Position numbers and translations under genes: made by a program
Shown: in pieces, positions 12,007-22,016 of the stretch
How the letters are laid out: the number at the start of each line of letters is the position of its first letter
Position numbering within the stretch: the first letter of the stretch is position 1
Source: Phytophthora sp. 'mugwort'
Taxonomy: Eukaryota; Oomycota; Peronosporomycetes; Peronosporales; Peronosporaceae
Direction of reading: 5' to 3'
NCBI GenBank assembly: GCA_033558025.1
Contig: JAUCEF010000013.1
Location: 2,783,001-2,847,000 of the forward strand
Length of the DNA: 64,000 nucleotides
Notes under the pieces: model-generated
The model's database searches: none
Seen by the model: only the letters and a program-made list of their open reading frames with translations
What the model was told of the DNA's origin: nothing

Positions 12007-13041
12007 TCGGGATGTACGTAAGCGAAGCACTGCACCAGCTGATGCTGTCCGTGTGCCCGCGAGTGACACATGATCGCGTGCCAGTCCCTGCTCGCCGCTT
12101 TCGGTGCAAGAGATCTTTTCAGTATTGTGTCAGCGCCGCTTCATTTCTTAGAGCATGAGCTTGTCCAGTTAGAAGAAGCTCTCGAGCTACCTGCATGGAT
12201 CTACTCCCTCAAAACGTACCTGTGTCTAGTCAAGAAGCCCTGTGTATGCTGTTACGACGCCTATCATTTCCTTATCACCACGATGATCTTGTCGGCGAGT
12301 TTGGGCGGAGTCCTGAAGCAATTACGTCCGTCGTGAACATCGTCGCGCGGAAGATATACTTGACGATCAAATTCTATCTTGGGGTTGATGATCAATTTCG
12401 TTCGTCGTGAACCTTGTCGCGCGGAAGATATACGTGACGATCAAGTTGATTAATTGTCTCTCTCTTTGGCCCGTAGAAGGCCGGCGTCATGACGGCTATA
12501 TGCTGTGCGCAAGTGATATGAAATCCCAGCTGGTGAAGTATCCTGGCTATGTGATCTACAGTGATCAAGGGTATCCACTGCGAAGCCGGCTCATTTGTCC
12601 GTATGCTGGGGCTGTTTTAACGGACGCTCATACACAGTTTAATCTTGATCTGAGCAAGACTCGCGTTGCTGTCGAATGGAGTTTCGGCTGGGTCGTACGT
12701 GACTGGAAGTTTTTCGCTCATCCAAACAGCATGAAGATTTGACAGTCCGATAGGGCTGCTGTAACATAGTTACAGCCTTCTTAACGAACTGCTTGTCCTG
12801 TGTACGGCGGTGAAATCAAATCAGCAAGTAATTTCAATGCAAGCTGCCAACAGTGGAATTTACCTCGCTGATCTGCATGAAGACGTTGTGGATGAAGACG
12901 ATTATCCATCTAAAGATTATGCGGACTTTTCGAGGATGAATCCGACTTATCGAGCGAGTCGGACAGTGAACATGGTGTTAGCAACTGCAGCAGTAGCCTT
13001 TTCAGCGATAGTGAAATCGAAGCTGACAGTAGTGGTAGCAA
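12007..13041 (+). pseudogene. PIF/Harbinger transposase (DDE_Tnp4-type), degraded
   Basis: The N-terminal part resembles the helix-turn-helix region of this family: LEALCMLLRRLSFPYHHDDL-like sequence and GRSPEAITSVVNIVARKIY near 12285-12355. The catalytic core keeps GRRHDGYMLCASDM, then DQGYPLRSRLICPYAGAVLT (second D) and VAVEWSFGWVVRDWKFF (catalytic E) up to about 12740. After a frameshift the C-terminal ALLTNCLSCVYGG-like block and an acidic Ser/Asp tail run to a stop near 13041. A 74-bp tandem duplication near 12331-12479 appears to replace the segment that should hold the first catalytic Asp. It pairs with the Myb-like gene at 13300-14405. Confidence 0.7.
12331..12479 (+). repeat. Imperfect tandem duplication, period 74 bp
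   Basis: TCGTGAAC, CGTCGCGCGGAAGATATAC and TGACGATCAA occur in the same order from 12331 and again from 12405 with few changes. The duplication lies inside the Harbinger transposase and repeats its VNIVARKIYLTIK coding stretch. Confidence 0.75.
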
Positions 13042-13140
13042 ATGAGCAACGGAAATGGTTTTATGAGAGGGCTGTACGAGGAACATTCAGTACGACATAT
13101 AAATGCGTGGGCTACTACTCGTTTTGGGCAGAATCTCTGC

Positions 13141-13157
13141 GGGGGGGGGGGGGGGGG
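13141..13157 (+). repeat. 17-nt poly-G run
   Basis: An uninterrupted run of 17 G lies between the Harbinger transposase and the Myb-like gene. It reads as a proline run on the minus strand. Runs like this are prone to slippage and miscounting, so frame calls across it are unreliable. Confidence 0.9.
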
Positions 13158-13299
13158 CTGCCCTCGGCTGCGTTGCTCAAATAATCGAGTTTTAGTTTCT
13201 GCCGTCGTCCGACCTTTCGGTGTTGCGGTCAGCGCTGGTGCTGCTCCGGTTGTGCAATTGATGCTGCCGCCTCGCTGCTGCCGAGAAGCTTGGATAGAA

Positions 13300-14405
13300 T
13301 TTGCACAGTAACTGCCATCATATGGGCGACTTGCTGCTGCGGCTGGATCCCCCCATCCATACCTGTTGCTCATGAAGATCAAAAACGCGCTGTTGCATGC
13401 GTTCCTCACGGTCGAGGCACTCGCGATTTTCACTTTCCCTGCGAGTTTCGTATGCTTCGGCCAGAGTACAAAAAACTCCAGCGGACCAGAGCGTTCCTTG
13501 CCTCCCTTCCCCCCACCCGCCCCTCCCGATTGCTTCTAGTTAAGCTTTTCACACTTTAGTGCAGCATCACGAATCGCTTCACCACCGGCGCGGTCCGCTT
13601 CAGCCTTCTCGTTGCGGATCTCCACGCGCTCGGCCTTCGACGCGTCCTCATCTTCTTTCAGCTCGATGTAGCGGGTGAGAAGCGCCTCGAGGAGGTCAAG
13701 TCGTGGCCTGCAGTAAGACATAGCAGTGTTTAAAAATTGGCATGCCTTGCTTGATACGCACCAGAAAGCGATCTCCGCTTCGACATGAGCGACCGTAGCT
13801 TCTTCACCAGCACCTCGAGGTGTTTGCGCAGTCCATCCGGCGTAAACATCGGTCGGTTTAGCACCTCATTCATTCGCGTCGTAACGCTAACCCAGCGCTC
13901 AGTCTTCTGTTCGCCTTTGCGGTCGAGGAGGCCACCGTCCCCAAGCACTTCTTCTAGGCCCAGGTAATCTTGATTCGACGTGTAAGCTACCCGTCGCTTG
14001 ACTTTTCCAACCACCGAATCCAGCGCGCTGTCGACGCCGTCATCTCCCTCCTCGCACTTCTCCTCGCCGGACATGTCCGACAGCAAGCCGTTCAGACGAG
14101 CCGACCCCCCCCCCCCCCCCGCGCACTCGTAGCTGGTATGCGAGTCTTTTGTCCTTCTTGGGAGCAGCAAGCTTATTTCCACGGGCACGAGCAGGAGCAG
14201 CTTCCGTAGCAGCGGCAACCGCGCGCTTCTTAGTGGGTGGCTCCTTCGTATTAGAAGCAGCAACGCTTGCCTCCTCTACAGCCCGATTGTTGGTTGCAGG
14301 CATCACCACCCCAGGTCCTGCGACGCGAGGCTTCGGCGGCACGCTCCCAGTTCGCAAGTGGAAGGCATCTTTGGCGAGACGCGGTCGGTACCACTCGTCT
14401 TCCAT
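13300..14405 (-). pseudogene. Myb/SANT-like DNA-binding partner protein of the Harbinger element
   Basis: PIF/Harbinger elements carry a Myb-like protein that helps the transposase enter the nucleus and bind the ends. Here the minus-strand gene starts MEDEWYRPRLAKDAF at 14405 and has an Ala/Lys-rich linker. Past the C-run at 14105-14120 it continues in a second frame with NQDYLGLEEVLGDGG and ERWVSVTTRMNEVLNRPMFT, which has the spacing of a SANT-type trihelix. A probable intron near 13722-13765 leads to LDLLEALLTRYIELKEDEDA, and a coiled coil follows (REERMQQRVFDLHEQQ in another frame near 13400). The 5' and 3' halves are out of frame exactly at the homopolymer. It is either decayed or miscounted there. 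Opposite orientation to the transposase fits the family layout. Confidence 0.6.
14105..14120 (+). repeat. 16-nt poly-C run inside the Myb-like gene
   Basis: A run of 16 C (poly-G on the coding strand) codes glycine and marks the point where the two well-formed halves of the Myb-like gene change reading frame. Confidence 0.9.
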
Positions 14406-14623
14406 CTTGCTGGGGACGGAAAGTCAATCAGCCGAAACCCGGCTTCGACTTGCTGATTGTATAAGCTCGTGAAATATATGGCATCTTGCTCCTTGGACTA
14501 ACGAACACACTCTGCACCTCCAAGGACCATGTCGTTTGGAGTTACGTTTTACAGTGGAAAAGTCGTTAAGTGCGAATTTTAGCTCCATAACTCTCAAAAT
14601 AGCTCCAGGAACTACAGTTATCT

Positions 14624-15020
14624 AATAATGTAAAAGGGACGACCTTTTGCTGCTTCTAGCGTAGTGGATACGATCAACAGGTAGCCACGACCGAGAAGCT
14701 ACGTGGTTCCTGTTCCCATAACTCGCGTACAGGAAAACGTCGGGTGGGCGAGTGCGGTGGTGGTCACGATTTGGAACTTTCTTCTGCAAGTACACCTCGC
14801 GGAACTTGACCATGCACGCTGCGTCAGCGGCAATGTTTGCGCTTCTCTCCGCCACGTAAGCAAACTCCAGTCGCTTAACCGTCCGTCGAATGGTCCTCAT
14901 ACCAACAGTGAAACCTGTCAGATTTTGTAGCTCTTCAACGATATGCGCCGCATTAGTAGGCTTCTGATCAGAATTACGCTCCGAGCGTTTTGTACGGATT
15001 TCGATGGTAGCCGGATTTTT
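14624..15020 (-). pseudogene. DDE_3 (Tc1/IS630-like) transposase, N-terminal half
   Basis: On the minus strand the frame from 15020 reads PKNPATIEIRTKRSER, then a helix-turn-helix block TVGMRTIRRTVKRLEFAYV, then VKFREVYLQKKVPNRD and a first catalytic-block remnant VFLYASYGNRNHVASRSW, in which the family's D-E is Y-A. It breaks off at YARSSKRSSLLHY exactly where the Harbinger element begins. The next residues (IGAG) are found on the far side at 9080. Its upstream end abuts the MULE terminus at 15021, so its own start is missing. Confidence 0.7.
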
Positions 15021-15179
15021 AGGTCAGTCCTAATAATTGGTCACATGTCAAATCCCTCGCGAGGTCGCGTGACCTAAAGGAAGTTTGTCACGTGAAAAAA
15101 TGTTAAGTGGTGGTAAGGCAAATTAATGTATGTTGTGCAATCTTATGCAAGGTTCTTCTTTGCTGGCACAAACAGTAGC

Positions 15180-17066
15180 GCGTTCGTGGTAATTATGCAC
15201 CTGCCACTCCATCACCACCGTAGTGGAATGGGCTGCCCGGCTCACTTTCCCTTCTACCAACCTCCATCTCATCAGCTACGCCATACTCCGAGCTAACATC
15301 ACTGCTGCACGAAGCTGATTGTTCTGCTTCGAGCACGTCATGTTCTTCTTCAGCACCTCTTGAATCTGATTCCACGGCGTCGGCATACCCTGCTCTTCTT
15401 CGGCACCGCTGGAATTAGATTCCACAACATCGGCTATATAGCGTCGGCGCTCGTGGTAGTTGAAAACGGGTTCGTTGCGGTGGCCGCGCCAGTCCTGTTA
15501 GCACAGCTGTGTGCTGGTTCGCATACTCGCGCGACAGCGACTCGAGCACGGTGGTCAATCGATTCACTAAAGGATGAGGAACTCGAATTTTCGAGTTGAG
15601 TTGAAGATGGAAATGTTCGAGAGGGCTATTAGTCCGACTTACGACCTCCCGCCTCGTGCCATACATACACATATATTCCAGTACGTGCGTGGAAACGTTT
15701 GTAACCAAGTACTGCGGAAGTAGCTCCAAAAGAGGCACCAGTCCTTCCGTGAATATAAATATTTTCGATTCACATGCTGGTTTGACCTTGCCTTTGACCC
15801 ACGCAATATCGTGGGCATCAATGTTGCTGTGGTCGACCGCTGTAAGAATGTCAAACACGCTCGGAGCCATCGCTAGCTTAGCTTCCAGTTTTGGTATTTT
15901 GTATGCTATGGGTTTGCGACGGCACTCCTGCCGTCAGGAGTGCCGTCGCAAACTCAAAGCATACGCAATACCGCTTATTATAGTGAAATAAGAAACCGAT
16001 AATACGAACATCAGGAAAGAACTCACAAACCGCCCCAATAAAGGATTTCTTAAAATCACAAACGACCTCCTTCCGGATCCATTTCCTGCCCTACGAAGCC
16101 GTCGACACACCGCAACGTGACCCAGGCGTCATAGACGTTGCAAGTGAAAAGGTAACGGGAAGATAGAACTCGCTGGACGGGTCATGAACCATTTTCGTTG
16201 CGCACTGTATGTATCCAGTGGGAGCAGCCCGACATGTGACGTCAATAAATCCCGATAGATTCTTAATATGCGCAGCGAGTTTCGCATTAAGGGAGACCAC
16301 CTTTTGAGCCCTAATATCATCGTGCCGTGAATACTAGAACTGAAAAAGCTGTGACCCCTGCATCTTTGAGATCCGGGGCAGCTCAATGCGGTTGCCGCCT
16401 GACTGCTTGCCACAAACATACATTACGCGGTTTTCTGCTGAACGCTTTGACACTCTGCAAACAGGAGGCCCTGACTGCATGTAGAATGTCTCGAAGACAT
16501 GATTCCAGATCGCAGTTTGGGACTTATTTGTTTCTGTCGCAAGTTTGTCGAATTCTCATATATCGCCTCAGACACATCTGCGTAGTGGCTGGTATCCTCC
16601 ATTCTAACCCCTATTGCTAACGGCATCTGGTATCGACAGCTGTGGGGTACGAGCTCGCTGAAGTCGTAGTATGCTGTGTCGGCATGAATACAAAACGTGC
16701 ATTGCATTTTGCCGTAGAAAATATAGCGATATGTATGTTGACCCCAGTCACATTTGAGCCCGTGTATGAGTAACCTTGGTAATACACATTGGTATGACCG
16801 TATCGTATCTTGATCGGGAGATGCGTCGGCGTAGGTATACTGACACGGTTCAATGATGCTTCACCACCTGGGGAGCTGATCAGACTTTGTGGGACCACTT
16901 CCATCAAGTTAGGCACTGCTGCGAGACCAGTGACCGGGTCGACACTATTAGGAGTTGATGCTGATGCTGACACTAGAACCGTCGTAGACGGCACCAATAA
17001 GCTCGACGACATATCCCTCAACAGCGACGCGAAAGAGGTAGTGTCGCGTCCTGCCACCTCTGGCAT
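15180..17066 (-). pseudogene. MULE transposase, frameshifted
   Basis: MULE transposases have an N-terminal zinc finger, a DDE core and a C-terminal region. Reading leftward: a FLYWCH/WRKY-GCM1-like N-terminus (IRYGHTNVYYQGYSYTG, then FSTAKCNARF) near 16840-16680. Next is LSGFIDVTCRAAPTGYIQCA with MVHDPSSEFYLPVTFSLATS near 16260-16140 (first catalytic D in FIDVT). KEVVCDFKKSFIGAV near 16060 carries the second D (CDF). FPDVRIIGFLFHY follows, then MAPSVFDILTAVDHSNID from 15870 and the C-terminal TNSPLEHFHLQLNSKI. An acidic tail ends near 15190. Frame changes occur between most blocks, and an inverted duplication at 15901-15964 interrupts the DDE core. Not functional. Confidence 0.75.
15901..15964. 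repeat. Perfect 19-bp-stem hairpin (fold-back) inside the MULE transposase
   Basis: GTTTGCGACGGCACTCCTG, a 4-nt loop CCGT, and the exact complement form a 19-bp stem. Outside it GTATGCT pairs with AGCATAC. The minus strand encodes ECRRKPIAYKIP in the arm expected for the transposase. The other arm read on the plus strand gives ECRRKLKAYAIP, a diverged copy of the same peptide in inverse orientation. So this is an inverted duplication of coding sequence, not a chance hairpin. Confidence 0.85.
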
Positions 17067-17910
17067 TACTAGTGTGTCTATCTCGTCAATCGCGTTATCG
17101 AAAACACTCGAGCGTCATATTCTTGCTCATTCACACGCCCAGATCGAGTGGTAGGCCGATAAATCAGTGCGAGCCGCGGTCGTCCGCGACTCGGATGTCG
17201 AGGCGACGGATTGATGGGCGGAGGCTTTGCAGCAGTTGCTCTGCGACGATACATCGCATGAGTTGCAGTCAATCCTTGCAGTCGAACAGAAAAATATCAG
17301 GCTTAAGAAGCCCTGCGTAGTTTGGGGCGAGTCGTCTCCGGAGTCTGCGGTAAATTGCGGTAGCTTCAGGAAGGATCTGAAAGGTTCGCGTTGCTTTCAA
17401 AACTGCTTCGGTTAAGCTCCCGTTAGGTTGGCTGCATCCATTGCTAAATGTTGCGCCTGTAATCGTATAGACTCGTATGCAGTACGTTCGCAACGGTAGC
17501 CTGATGACTGTGCAACTCTTGCATCAACTGCGCGCACGACGCTCACGTGGTCTCCCTTATCCTGACGCAGGACCGTCAGAACCGTCACGAAGCAAAGCGC
17601 GAGACCAAACGAACAGCACCATCGGATCTCGATGAACGGCTTTGTCAGCTCGGGTAAGAGACTAGTCGCCCGCTTGCGTCTGGATCCGGAACAGTACTCG
17701 CGGGTACTTTCGCTGTCTAACAGTGCTTGGCTTCGGATGTCGGTGATTACAAACTATAGTGCTACGCCGTCCTCTTTCGCGCAACGGATGCAAGGAAGTC
17801 GTAGTTCTTAATTCAGCAGTCGTGACCTACTTTATTAGGTCACGCGACCTAAGGCCGGATATGTGACCAATTCGTCGATTATATTTGAGACCAATTGGTT
17901 GGATTGACCT

Positions 17911-19903
17911 GCTTGCACCTCTTCGATTCCGGATTTATCGATAAACATCGGGAACAGGTTGCCTAGGTGTGCACTTCTCATCAACCTTTTTACTTGTACC
18001 GTAGCCAGCTGAAAGATTTTAGTGTTTAAAAGGTTGGAAGCTGCTGCAGTCGTGGATCAGGCGGCAAGAAATATGTCATTGAATCTTTGCAACTGATGGT
18101 GAAAGCCGCTACCGTGCAGGACTTTATGACTTACCATGTGGAGATGTTTAGTCCATTTTCCGAAAAGCCCTTATTTGTGATGATAATGCAAATATTGCCT
18201 CACCCTGAATTAGCTTCCTTGACCTCGTGCAGACAAAAGCCAAGGTTCTCTTTCGTTTCACTCGCATTAGACACATTGACCCTGAAATAATACCAGACAC
18301 GAAGTTAGACAACATCCGGTACCAAACTGCCAGTACTATACAACTTCTTGTAAGTCAGATTACCTTCCCGAATATGTCGTCCACGGGAATAATGAAGATC
18401 TTGCAGTAGTTCTTGCTGGTCCCGCGCATAGTGTCGACCAAGGTGACTGTAGGGAAGGCTTTAAATAGTTCGTCTAACGTAATCCTGCGCTTTTTTGAGT
18501 AGAAGCGAAATACGTCCGCATTTCGCACGTCATTGTGCGAGCCCTCGCACAAGACAAACACTTTCTAGACGCCATCGCCGTCACACCTTTGAGAGTGCCT
18601 TGACCTTGGCTTCACAGCCAAGGAAGATAATTATTTGCCGCTTCCGTCTCCCTGTTTGGGATGGCTAATACTGTGCGTGCACATCAATGTGGGCGAATAG
18701 TAGGACATCATCGCTGGCAGCTTCCGTCTCGGGAATGCTACGCTTCCAGCTTCTTGTTCCGCAGAGTTGCTGTGCGACGTTCTCTTTGAAAGCAGCTGAA
18801 ATATATGTACAAAGAATGCATCCAGCCGTCAAACGCACGATCAAAACCTACCATGAATGCGCCGTCGTCCTCCACGACGCGGCCACAAGAATCTCCGAGC
18901 GCACCAACTGCTGCCTCTTTTCCCCTGCGCGCTTCATGGCTACCCCATTTACTCTCACAATCCAACGAATCCGGTACTGCGATCGCTTTAGCTCCACCGG
19001 ATTGATTATGGTTATCGTGCGCGGTTACTCTACCGGATTCTGGATAATCCGGTACTTGGCTTGGCTGATCATGCACCGGACTGCCCTCCGAATCCGAATT
19101 TGTTTTCAGCTACCGCAACGCCTCCTTCTGCGCAAGATCCATGCCAATTTTGCTGTCATTATTTTTACTGCATCGTCCTCCAGGCTGCTGGCGATATACT
19201 CATCGCCAGACGCGTCCTCATTGGCACTACCAGCCGACGGCATAGAGGCCTGTGCAATGGCGAAAGCAAGTCGATTTTTGCGAGGCTCTAGCCATTATCT
19301 TTCCAGCTCCACACTGTCCTCGACTTCATTAGAGGCAATTCTCTTCAGATGTGGGCGCTCCTCTTTGATATCCGGTGCTAATATGGCTCCACATGTGACG
19401 GGCCATCGTCTTACAGCTTCGCCGGCTTGCTCGAACCGCACGTCGTCATCTTATTGGTTGCCTGCCGCTGTGTGTCTGGAGTGGGGGGAGGGGGGGAGGG
19501 GGTCTAACTGCCGCATGTAGCCAGCAATTCGTAAATAAGAATGCATGAGAGATTAGTCAGTGATGCCACGTGTTGGCTTTCGCTAAGAAGGGATACACGC
19601 ACCGCATCCGTAGCCCGACAAGCCTTCCTGTCATGCTGAATCGACATTCGAAGCTGTCGACATCGCTGCTTCTCCGCTTTCCCTCCTCTTTCGATTGTGA
19701 ACCACTCCCTGACTTCTCTAGATTATATATATCATGGCGAAGTTATTTCTGTCCCACGCACGTCATGATACACAGTGCAACTGTCGTGATAATGGTACAC
19801 CGTTCGCTTTAATTAGTCGTGCCATGACTAGTTACGGTGTACGGCTCGGAGACCCAACTACCCTGTTTTGAATTCCGTGTTTGTCGGAAAGTACTTCTCG
19901 ATA
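17911..19903. other. Unassigned stretch with weak coding traces
   Basis: A minus-strand frame at 18355-18561 (containing FYSKKRRITLDELFKAFPTV) and a plus-strand segment near 18087-18290 look protein-like, but I cannot assign them. A minus frame at 18738-19076 is also open. G-rich tracts occur near 19480-19502. The stretch is probably a mix of old transposon pieces. Confidence 0.3.
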
Positions 19904-21825
19904 CAGTCAAACCTGTTTATATAGACCCTGTAGGTGGCCAGGTTCAGCTGTGGCTTATATAAATGGACTCGAGTTAAATATATTAAGTGGTCACGTAAAC
20001 ATTGTGCATAGTTCGCTGTCGCTTTGCCTTCATCGTAGTCTCCCGAACCAGAGCGGCCACGGTCAGTAGAGCTTTTCGTTCGCTATCAGTTTGCTTTCCA
20101 CATTGCAGCAGAAAGGCAGAGAACTCCACACAGTGTCTTAAAGCAAAGGCGGGTTAAGTGACTGGCTCTGGGTCCTCCTCCTCTTTCCAAACTCTATCAG
20201 TTACTCATGCTTCGTCCACTGTCTCATCAGGATCGTGCACAGGCACATCTTCGTCTACTTCCAAATAATCACTAGCGCTAACAGCGCCCTCCCACTTTGA
20301 CAGCGTCGCTCCAACTCCTCCATCTGTTGCTGGAAACAGGTTCGACATAATCAGCGCTAGATCGGGCACGTCCTAGCATAGTTCCACTCAAAATTCGAGT
20401 TATTATCCAGCAATTCGTAATAATCGTTGGTGTATCACCAGCCCAAGCATCGATGGAGAATTATACAGCTTCGAGTACATTAAGTGGCTTGCGTGTAATG
20501 CTAGCATCAAGTGCATCCAAACACCACCGCACAAAACCCTTCCAGTATCGAGCCTTGAATGACCGAATGATGTCTAAATAAGCCACTAAATCGTTAGTTA
20601 GGTTTGATTTTACAGCAATATTGATGAAATGCATGGAGTGGCTGCGCAGCTGAAGTCATGTTGGTGGTGGTGGTGGTGGGGGGGGGGGGATGGACGGTCA
20701 CTTGAGACAGGTCTCAGAGCATTTTGTGGCTCGAAGTGTTGTCGACTAGAAGAAGGACCTTGTGATTGACAGCCGCCATTTTCAGGTTGAAGTGATGCAG
20801 CCATTCGTCAAAAATGGCGGACGTCATCCAAGCGTTTTCGGTATACTTATACCAAATAGGTTTACCCTTAACGACCGCTCCCTTTTTAAAACACCGCGAG
20901 TTTTTTTGCCGTGCTGTTGACAACTGGATCGAGCTTGTCGGAATCAGTCGCATTGTAGCAGAGGGCCAACGTCAAATTTTGTTTTTCCTTCTTTACCCTT
21001 GCGTTGGGTCGTTGCTAGCGTTCGATTAGGTGCCAGCCGGTAGAAAGGCGCTGTTTCGTCGAAGATGAACACGTTCTCAACTGCGAACCGTGCCAGCAGC
21101 TCTTGCAACTCGAGCCTGGCGTCACGCACATCGTCATCTTCCGCAGCACCACCTTCTCCGTGTAGCGTGCACGAGCGAATTCCATTCCGCTTGTTAAAGC
21201 TTTGGAGCCACCCGCTGCTAAGTCGGAGCTGCGTGGGATCGGCGCTGAAGCGCTCCGCGGGCCTACGCGCCTTCAGCAGGAGCACGTCGTACGCCATTGC
21301 GGTCTTATCTCCGTTCCGAAAGAAAACTTCCCTCAGTTTGAGCGCGAACTGTGGAAATTTCACGCGACGCCGCTTAGTTGCCCTCATGTCGACGTGGCTG
21401 AAGTAGAAAGAAGGCAGGGCGCGCAATCAGGTGAGCGTAGCACGTCTGACACGGGCCTTGAACGTCGAGTAAATGCACTCGGAGAGCATGGGGTTGTTGA
21501 TACCAGGATTCTGCTTGAGGTTTAGGTGAACTTGGAGCTTTTGCTCGAGCATCAGACAGGTGCCCGAAGACATGGGGAATGAGGGAGCGAAGAGCGCTTG
21601 CAGTGACAGCTCTTTGGAGCTTTTTAAAGAGTGTGTGGTTGAGCAGTGTGGATCAAATAAGCAGGTTAGACCATTTGTGGGTCCTCCAAAAAGTGACTCA
21701 TATACCTTGTATGCATATAAACAGATGTCATACAAAACGTAAGTAAAATATTTGGTACCGACAAAGCCTGGATGGCTAGGCTCAAGTAGGGGGGATCATA
21801 CATGTATTTTTTGAACAGTTTGACT
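19904..21825. mobile_element. Tigger/pogo element, copy 1
   Basis: The left end CAGTCAAACCTGTTTATATA follows a TA at 19902-19903. The right end near 21790-21825 complements it imperfectly (GGGGGATCAT ... CAGTTTGACT). The same right-end sequence, better preserved (ATCATATAAACAGGTTTGGC), closes the related copy at 46690. CAGT-type ends with TA sites and a CENP-B/DDE_1 transposase define pogo/Tigger elements. Confidence 0.65.
20270..21735 (-). pseudogene. Tigger/pogo transposase (CENP-B-type N-terminus, DDE_1), copy 1
   Basis: Reading leftward from about 21735: a helical N-terminus, then KRRRVKFPQFALKLREVFF, then LSSGWLQSFNKRNGIRSCTL, which is the CENP-B-type helix-turn-helix. ENVFIFDETAPFYRLAPNRT holds the first catalytic D. 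After frameshifts come GKPIWYKYTENAWMTSAIF, FDEWLHHFN and LLLVDNTSSHKML (second D). A decayed C-terminus near 20420 resembles the family end (SIDAWAGDTPTIITNCW). A 12-nt G run at 20678-20689 disrupts the Leu-Pro-Pro-Asn region. Several stops make it inactive. A close relative lies at 45600-46450. Confidence 0.7.
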
Positions 21826-22016
21826 AAAAAATCGAATCTGCTCGCCCATAATACTCTATGGTCTCTTTTATCGATTTTAAGTACAGTAATGTGCGTGAAT
21901 AAGCAACGGGGCTACAACGCATAACCTGGGAGTTATTATACTGCGGTGAGAAAGGGTGGATCACTCGAGCAAAATAGTATTGATACAAGAAGACTAGCAG
22001 CTCTCTCGTTACATTA

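Larger units (their letters stand above)
9081..14623. mobile_element. PIF/Harbinger-type DNA transposon with terminal inverted repeats and 3-bp target duplication
   Basis: The left end begins AGAGAACTGTAGTTCCTAGA and the right end, complemented, begins AGATAACTGTAGTTCCTGGA, an inverted repeat of more than 20 bp. The motif TGGAGCTAA recurs just inside both ends. The trinucleotide AAT flanks the element at 9078-9080 and 14624-14626. Removing the element with one AAT joins the two halves of the DDE_3 gene in frame. It carries a DDE_Tnp4-type transposase (plus strand) and a Myb/SANT-like gene (minus strand), the two-gene layout known for PIF/Harbinger elements. A pogo-type element at 9299-12000 has inserted into it. 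Both genes are broken, so it is not autonomous now. Confidence 0.8.
15021..17910. mobile_element. Mutator-like element (MULE) with terminal inverted repeats
   Basis: The left end reads AGGTCAGTCCTAATAATTGG and the complemented right end reads AGGTCAATCCAACCAATTGG. Further in, AGGTCGCGTGACCTAA occurs on both sides (near 15051 and, complemented, near 17838). The right side has a second copy of the AATTGGTCACAT block. The interior holds a MULE transposase on the minus strand. I could not find the 9-bp target duplication expected of a MULE, so the exact ends may be off by some tens of bases or the duplication has decayed. Confidence 0.65.

Noticed and set aside
13002..13433. Proline-run protein on the minus strand
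   Set aside because: The frame is created by the 17-nt G run and does not match the Myb-like gene's frames on either side.
15011..17944. CCGGATTT at both sides of the MULE as a target duplication
   Set aside because: The right copy lies about 25 bp beyond the inverted repeat end and the left copy 2 bp before it, so they are not symmetrically placed; likely coincidence.
18687..19520. 277-codon plus-strand frame
   Set aside because: Composition is low-complexity, no family pattern, and the opposite strand is equally open.
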